From Zygnema cylindricum (taxonomy: Eukaryota > Streptophyta > Zygnematophyceae > Zygnematales > Zygnemataceae): DNA of 64,000 nt. Positions within the stretch are counted from its first letter, which is position 1, and each line of letters starts with the position of its first letter. Made by a program: the position numbers and the translations under genes. The notes beneath the pieces were generated by a model. It saw only the letters and a list, made by a program, of their open reading frames with translations. It did no database searches and was not told where the DNA came from. The stretch covers positions 1 through 64,000 of the forward strand of contig JBBHKE010000537.1 in the NCBI GenBank assembly GCA_037447655.1. The letters run 5' to 3'. This document shows, one piece after another, positions 58,550 to 64,000 of this stretch.

Positions 58550-60193
58550 CTCAACCATGTTTGTAACCTCCGAACCATGTTTGCAATACAATTTGTGTTT
58601 GCGCTAACAACGATATTGGTTATATTGTTAACGCTCACAAAAATAGTTCAAAATAAACTCTCAACCATGTTTATAACTCAAATTTGTGTTGGCGCTAACA
58701 ATAGTTTCTTGTTTCGAACAACTTTTATTATTACGCTCACAAAAACAGTAAAAAGAAATCCTAAATTATTTTTGCAACACAAATTTCTGTTTGCATTAAC
58801 AACGAAAATAATAAAGAACAAAATTTACTGTTAAAGCACACAAAGAGAGTTAAAAAAAACCCTAAACCATGTTTCTATCACAAATTTGAGTTTGCGCTAA
58901 CAAAGATATTTGTAACCAACACCGTTTATTGTTCGCGTTCACAAAAAGATGTAAAAAAAATCCAAACCATGTTAGTAACACATCTTTGTGTATGCGCTCA
59001 CAACAATATTGGTAACAAACACTTTATATTGTTAGGGCCCACAAAAATAGTTCAAAATAAACCCTCAACCAAGTTTATAAAGTCAAATTTGTGTTTCCGC
59101 TAACAATAATTTCTTGTAACGAACAACGTTTATTATTACGCTCACAAAAATTCAGTAAAGGAAAACACTTATCTATATTTGCGACAAAAGTTTTGTTTAC
59201 GTTAACAACAAAAATTTTAATGAACAAAATTTATTGTTAACGCACATAAAAAGAGTTCAAAAAAACCCTAAACCATGATTTTATCACAAATTTGAGTTTG
59301 AACAAGCAAAAATAATTGTAACAAACAACGTTTATTGTTCGTGCTACCAAAAAAAGGTAAAATAAACTCCGAACCATGTTTGTAACACAACTTGGTGTTT
59401 GCGCGAACAACAATATTGGTAACAAACACTTTATTTTATTAGCGCTCAGAAAAATAGTTCATATAAACTCTCAACCATGTATATGACTCAAATTTGTGAT
59501 TGCGCTAACAATAATTTATTGTAACGAACAACGTTTATTGTTTGCACTCACAAAGAGATTTAAAAAAACTCCGAACCATGTTGTAACACAACTTTGTGTT
59601 TGAGCTACCATCAATATTGGTAACAAACACTTTATATTGTTAGAGCCCACAAAAATAGTTCAAAATAAACCCTCAATCATGTTTATAACTCACATTTGTG
59701 TTTGCTCTAACAATAATTTATTGTAACGAACAACGTTTATTATTACGCTCACAAAAAAAGTAAAAAAAAACCCTAAACTATCTTTGCAACACAAATTTGT
59801 AATTGCGTCAACAACAAAAATAATAAAGAACAAAATTTACTGTTAATGTACCCAAAGACAGTGAAAAAAAACCGTAATCCATGTTTCAATCACAAATTTG
59901 ATTTTGGGCTAACAAAGATATTTGTAACAAACAACGTTTGTTGTTTGTGCTCACACAAAGAGGTAAATAAACAGAGAACTATGTTTGTAACACAACTTTG
60001 TGTTTGCGCTACCAACAATATTGGTAACAAACACTTTATTCTGTTAGCGCTCATAAAAATAGTTCACATAAACTCCCAACCATGTTAATAACTCCAATTT
60101 GTGTTTGCGCTAACAATAATTTTGTGTAACGAACAACGTTTACTATCACGCTCACAAAAACAGTAAAAAAAAACCCTAAACTATGTTTGCGAC
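58550..60193. repeat. 101-bp satellite, array 2
   Basis: About 16 further monomers of the same A-B-C-D satellite. The block 52245-58549 therefore interrupts a formerly longer array. Its right edge is cut by a family-B fragment. Confidence 0.9.
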
Positions 60194-60312
60194 ATCGGTT
60201 ATCGGTTATCAATATAGTTATCGGTTATGGAACAGTTAGAGGTCCCGATATATCGGTCAGGGACCAACAAATTCCATATCGGCGATAACTTTTAAAAAAT
60301 ATAGTATGCATA
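60194..60312. mobile_element. Family-B fragment
   Basis: ATCGGTTATCGGTTATC, ATATCGGTCAGGGACCAACA and TATCGGCGATAACTTTTAAA match 58010-58090 closely. Neither terminus is present. Confidence 0.55.
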
Positions 60313-60314
60313 TA

Positions 60315-60974
60315 ATAAGACAGGGGCTGACTTTATTAAAAAGCACGATGGTAGACCATCTGAGTCCATGGGAACAAAAAAAGTAGCACGGCAAAAACTG
60401 AAAAACTACATGTCGGGGGAAGAAACAAAAACAATACGCAAGGCAAAAACAACGAAAACATGAAAGGATAGCTAGTAAACACGAAACACCCAAACTAGCA
60501 AAAACCACAAACGAAACATCAAAGGAAAGAGCTAACACTTATCAACAAAACCCCAACATAACTAAAAATCTACGCAAAGCAACCACGTAGGTCCCCGAAC
60601 CCCGGAGGAGCACGAGGAGGGAGCTCCGCGACACGTCGACGATCCATAGTCGCAATAGACGATCCAAGGAGGATAGAAGCCTGTACTCGCTGAAGGGCCA
60701 CCGATAAACGTTGACGGTAAAAGGAAGTAAGTACTGAAACCAACGGGCCCCCAGGTCCCCGCCGCTCAAACGAACGTCGACCACAAGCACGGAGGAACAC
60801 GTCCAAAGCCACACCCAAACAACAAAATATCTCGAGCGCCATCGGAATGAAACCATCCATAGCATCGCAATGGGCATAATCACGCTCCTTCCTCTTAGCC
60901 CCGTCACGTGCGGCCACACCCACATGTCGAGCTGCCTGACTGACAAAGGTTCGCCAAAACAACATCACCAAATG
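60315..60974 (-). pseudogene. LINE ORF2 C-terminal tail, 5'-truncated
   Basis: Minus strand 60971-60570 encodes ERDYAHCDAMDGFIPMALEI, ALDVFLRACGRR and FYRQRLSVALQRVQASILLG. This matches the tail that follows the reverse transcriptase in many non-LTR elements (K.Y..L...FVPFAVET.G..G.....L..LGRR ... F..QRLS.A.QRGNA..VLG). A stop at 60570-60572 is followed by a 3' UTR containing AATAAA near 60335. The reverse transcriptase itself is absent. Confidence 0.6.
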
Positions 60975-61920
60975 TACGACTGTAACAGTAAAAGTGGATC
61001 GAACTTGGTCGTAAACGGGTATTTAAAGGTTAGGAATATAAAGTTATGAATTTGGTAGAAGTCCGCGAAAGAATCGCGCGATTTTCGAGTTTTAATTCAA
61101 AAGAAATAGTGATGGGTGTATTTAGGTGACATCGCGCGATCAAACTAACAAGTGGGTATCATTGAAACGGGTTAAGGGTCAAATTAGTACCGAAATTTTG
61201 CGTGTACGTTTCATAAAGTACTATTGAAACATTTAGTCGTTTAGTGCGCATGATGGTTCGTTTCGTACAATTTTTAGTACGAAACGTCACTTTCACTTAA
61301 TGGAATTTCACAGTTAGTTTCGCGTGCAAAATTTGCGACGCACGTTCGTGCAAAGTCGCGTTTCGTTTGGCGCGCACTTTTGCACGAAAATGTTATGTAA
61401 TGAAACGTAGTGTTTGATTGGTTAGTAAATGCTACGTAGTTAGTTAGAGATTTCGCATGTTTTTGCATTAGCCAGTCCGAGTCATGGCTGATCAATGATT
61501 GGCCCAAGTAAAACCTGTTCAACAGAGCGTTGACTTTGGCCTGGCGAGTCCAGGGCGATGATGGATTAATATTGAAGTCTAAGAGAAGAGTAGACATTTT
61601 TTCTTTTGGAAAAGTTTGTGGAAATTCTGACTGATCTTGGTCTTAGCGATTAAAACCAAATTGGAGCATTGGCATTTTGGCACTGAAATCTCTTACAAAC
61701 TAAGTAGTGTTTTAGTAGTTAAGAGATAGAATTATTAAGAGTGGAGAGCAGTGGAAAGACTTTAAAAAGAAGGGTTGAGCCACGAGGACAAGAGACCGAG
61801 CTAATGTTATGTGGACAGAAGCTTCTTCTAATTTAAAGTTTATCCTTATGTGAGTGCTTTCTAATGTGGATGTGAATTTTTCCAATGTGTGGAATGTGTG
61901 GTTGAAATTGGTTGTAGTAA
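60975..61920. other. Intergenic, no supported gene
   Basis: Contains a 107-codon open frame on the minus strand (61597-61274) without recognisable domains, and GCGCG/CGTAC-containing sequence. I see nothing convincing. Confidence 0.35.
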
Positions 61921-61924
61921 GGGG

Positions 61925-62117
61925 TGGGGAGGGGGGGGGGGGAGAAACGTCGGAATAATTAGTTTTTTCTTCCCAAAGAAAAGGGGAGGGAAGGTGGGGG
62001 AAGAGAGAGGGGGAGAGGGGGGGAAGGGGGGTTCAAGTATCGGTGTTTGGGTGCGTAAGGGGTATAAGGGGGGAAGGCGGGGGGGGGGGGGGGGGGGGGG
62101 GGTGGGGGGAGGGGTGG
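61925..62117. repeat. G-rich tract with poly-G runs
   Basis: G-runs at 61929-61942 and 62079-62102 are joined by GGGGAGG/GGGAAGG units. It is a strong quadruplex candidate. A (TG)n-like patch follows at 62157-62190. Confidence 0.85.
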
Positions 62118-62324
62118 GATGTCAAAACAATTGATTTTTTTTTATTTTTTTTCAGTGTTTGTGTGTGTGTGCGTGTGTGTATGTATGTGTATGATAAAAC
62201 CGCTATACAGGTGGATGGGGAGTTTGGCGATTCATGGGAAGGGGGGAAGTGGCCAGTAATGACATAGGGGGGTCGCACCTATGGTTTCGCCGATGTTCGT
62301 GCGGGTGGTAGCGGCTGCAGGCCG

Positions 62325-62517
62325 GATCCGCAGGTACAAAGTAGCACGAAGTAGGAAATGTCGCGTAGTGAGGAGGAAGACGACAGGATTAGATCCGCAG
62401 GTACATAGTAGCGCGAAGTAGGAAATGTCGCGTAGTGAGGAGGAAGACGACAGGATTAGATCCGCAGGTACATAGTAGCGCGAAGTAGGAAATGTTGCGT
62501 AGTGAGGAGGAAGATAA
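62325..62517. repeat. 67-bp tandem repeat, about 3 copies
   Basis: GATCCGCAGGTACA starts units at 62325, 62392 and 62459, each continuing TAGTAGCGCGAAGTAGGAAA and TCGCGTAGTGAGGAGGAAGA. The last two full copies are nearly identical. Confidence 0.92.
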
Positions 62518-63485
62518 GGCATCTACTCCCCTTCCCTATAGGAAACGCCAACTGTCTTCTCGAGTCTTCAAGTGCCCACACTTGTTGGACTCTACTTTTA
62601 GGTCCAACGGCATAAAGAGCGATTTTGCAACCAACATACAAAAAAGATGTCAATACTTTTATACAACTTTGTTCATGACCAAGTTTTACACTACCCGTCA
62701 CATCACATGCCACTCCAATTTCCAAAATGTATATTACACCTCCCACATGATGGCCTTTAAATCACAAACTCTAGATTTTTAGTTCGCAAATCCTGGTCAG
62801 ACTTTCTGACACCAGACTAAAATCGTTATTATAGACTGAAAAGATAATTTGATTTTCTCCTTTCACTTTGACATGTAAGCTCAAATTAAATACTGTACGA
62901 ACCAAATTCCATGATTACCTTGAGCAAGCGCAAGTATCAAATGCAGTACCTAACTTCCCTATCACTCCTTCAAGACTTTTTAAGACTTCCTCTTCAATTA
63001 TTTCATGATTCAGAAACAATATTTCAACAGCCATCTCATTGATGAGATTCTTCGACATCTTCAGAAGACGACTTCATTTTCAAAGTCCATGGAACTTATT
63101 TTCGTTACCATTGATATTTCTATTCCACACTTTGGAATAGAAAGTACGGCTGATCAAATCCGTGCCACATCTATTACTCCAACCATCTGACTTTTATGTA
63201 TTCCAATAACCCTTTTTTTTCATTATTTAACCATCTCAACCTCACAAGATTGCCAGTTTTCAAAAAACGCGCCAAAAAACAAAAAACAAACCACCGCTCA
63301 AATTACCACCTCCATAAACTACGAAAAGCATCAACCTTCTCAAACTGTATCTCTCTACAATATCTCTCTTTACACTGTCACTGAGAATGTCATTGAGAAT
63401 ACCGACACAGGCACAAACTGCCGATGCTCCACTTTCCAAACGACATTCTTAACAAAAAATTACCATTTTTTGTCAACAAAACCAA
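62518..63485. other. 3' flank of NDUFAF7, no further gene seen
   Basis: AT-rich sequence downstream of the minus-strand gene. Short open frames show no recognisable domain. Confidence 0.35.
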
Positions 63486-63760
63486 CTACGAAAATCCCGC
63501 CGGAGCCCCAAGACTGTCGTTAGTGATTGCCATAGCCTGGTAGCGTTCTCCCATGCCCTGGGGAGCCTTCACATTCTCCTCCTTGGGACCTTCGTCCACC
63601 CACGTGGGTTCTCCGTCCCCCATAAGACGCCAATAGCCCATCTTCAAGTCCAATTGCTGCTCCGGTGTCGCATTTGCCATGAGTGCCTCGACTCGAAAAT
63701 TAATTCCCATCTCAAATAAGAACTTGTTTTGAGCTACGGGACCATATGCTGTTGCCCCAC
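63486..63760 (-). CDS. NDUFAF7: NDUFAF7/MidA methyltransferase, last exon
   Basis: Minus strand, from a TTTCCATTTCAG acceptor at about 63761 to TAG at 63486-63488. It encodes YGPVAQNKFLFEMGINFRVE, ALMANATPEQQLDLKMGYWR, LMGDG and, after an insert, MGERYQAMAI. This is the C-terminus of the SAM-dependent arginine methyltransferase (DUF185/MidA) that methylates NDUFS2 during mitochondrial complex I assembly: the family ends GPV.Q..FL..MGI..R...L......Q.......L.....MGERF. An insert of about 21 residues (PTWVDEGPKEENVKAPQ) lies before MGER. The exon starts in phase 1, and all upstream exons, including the SAM-binding part, lie beyond 64000. Confidence 0.82.
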
Positions 63761-64000
63761 CTGAAATGGAAACTTTTCCTTGTCATTTGCCATGGGAACT
63801 ATACCATCCATGGAAAGACTCGACAGTATGTCCATAACCGAGCAACGTCCATCATCAAAAGGAAAAGACATCCAAAGTGAAAAGACGATTCTAACGCTCG
63901 GGTAAGCAGATGTGATAATGCAAAACAAGCTATTGTTCGAAAAGGCAAAGAGTTTCAATTCTGGTTGAAAGGACTAGTAGAGCCAAAAAGGTGAAGTACT
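63761..64000 (-). other. NDUFAF7: Intron of NDUFAF7
   Basis: Sequence upstream (minus strand) of the last-exon acceptor. An open frame at 63958-63734 crosses the acceptor out of phase and shows no family residues, so the stretch is read as intron. Confidence 0.5.

Noticed and set aside
61274-61597. 107-codon minus-strand frame
   Set aside because: No recognisable motif. AT-rich codon use does not differ from the surrounding non-coding DNA.
62031-62278. Frames through the poly-G tract
   Set aside because: Low-complexity translation of G-runs and TG repeats.
63734-63958. Minus-strand frame upstream of the NDUFAF7 exon as an additional exon
   Set aside because: It is out of phase with the last exon, runs through the acceptor, and contains no NDUFAF7 family residues.

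Overview
This is nuclear DNA from an intron-rich eukaryote, probably an alga or other protist. The evidence is GT-AG introns, polypyrimidine 3' splice sites, standard-code stop codons, Ty1/copia and LINE retrotransposons, short inverted-repeat elements and a satellite array. The lineage cannot be fixed from this window. The sequence is AT-rich overall, with kilobase-scale pyrimidine (C+T) tracts and many GTAC-containing repeats.

Layout. 1-15.4 kb is intergenic and repeat-rich. It holds a degenerate inverted-repeat element end, a 2-kb nearly pure pyrimidine tract, a decayed copia RNase H remnant, one possible small secreted-protein gene on the minus strand (7.0-7.4 kb), and a cluster of non-autonomous inverted-repeat elements. 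In that cluster two elements sit at the same TA of neighbouring 62-bp repeat units. 15.8-43.1 kb is one plus-strand gene of about 32 readable exons. It encodes a NUP188-type nucleoporin (inner-ring scaffold of the nuclear pore), recognised from its SH3-like insert and from a conserved order of helical segments. Three of its introns contain minisatellites built from the neighbouring exon edge and 5' splice site. One intron holds three inverted-repeat elements, and several hold CT or GA microsatellites.

44-60.2 kb is heterochromatin-like. It contains a decayed plus-strand Ty1/copia element, then a roughly 101-bp satellite with a four-monomer higher-order pattern and internal dyad symmetry. The satellite is split by a 6.3-kb block holding minus-strand copia fragments, a solo-like LTR beside a tRNA-like sequence, and another inverted-repeat element. 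A 5'-truncated LINE tail follows at 60.3-61.0 kb. The window ends with the last exon of a minus-strand gene for NDUFAF7/MidA, a mitochondrial complex I assembly methyltransferase.

The two recognisable genes are unrelated housekeeping genes facing each other across the repeat block. There is no operon-like organisation.
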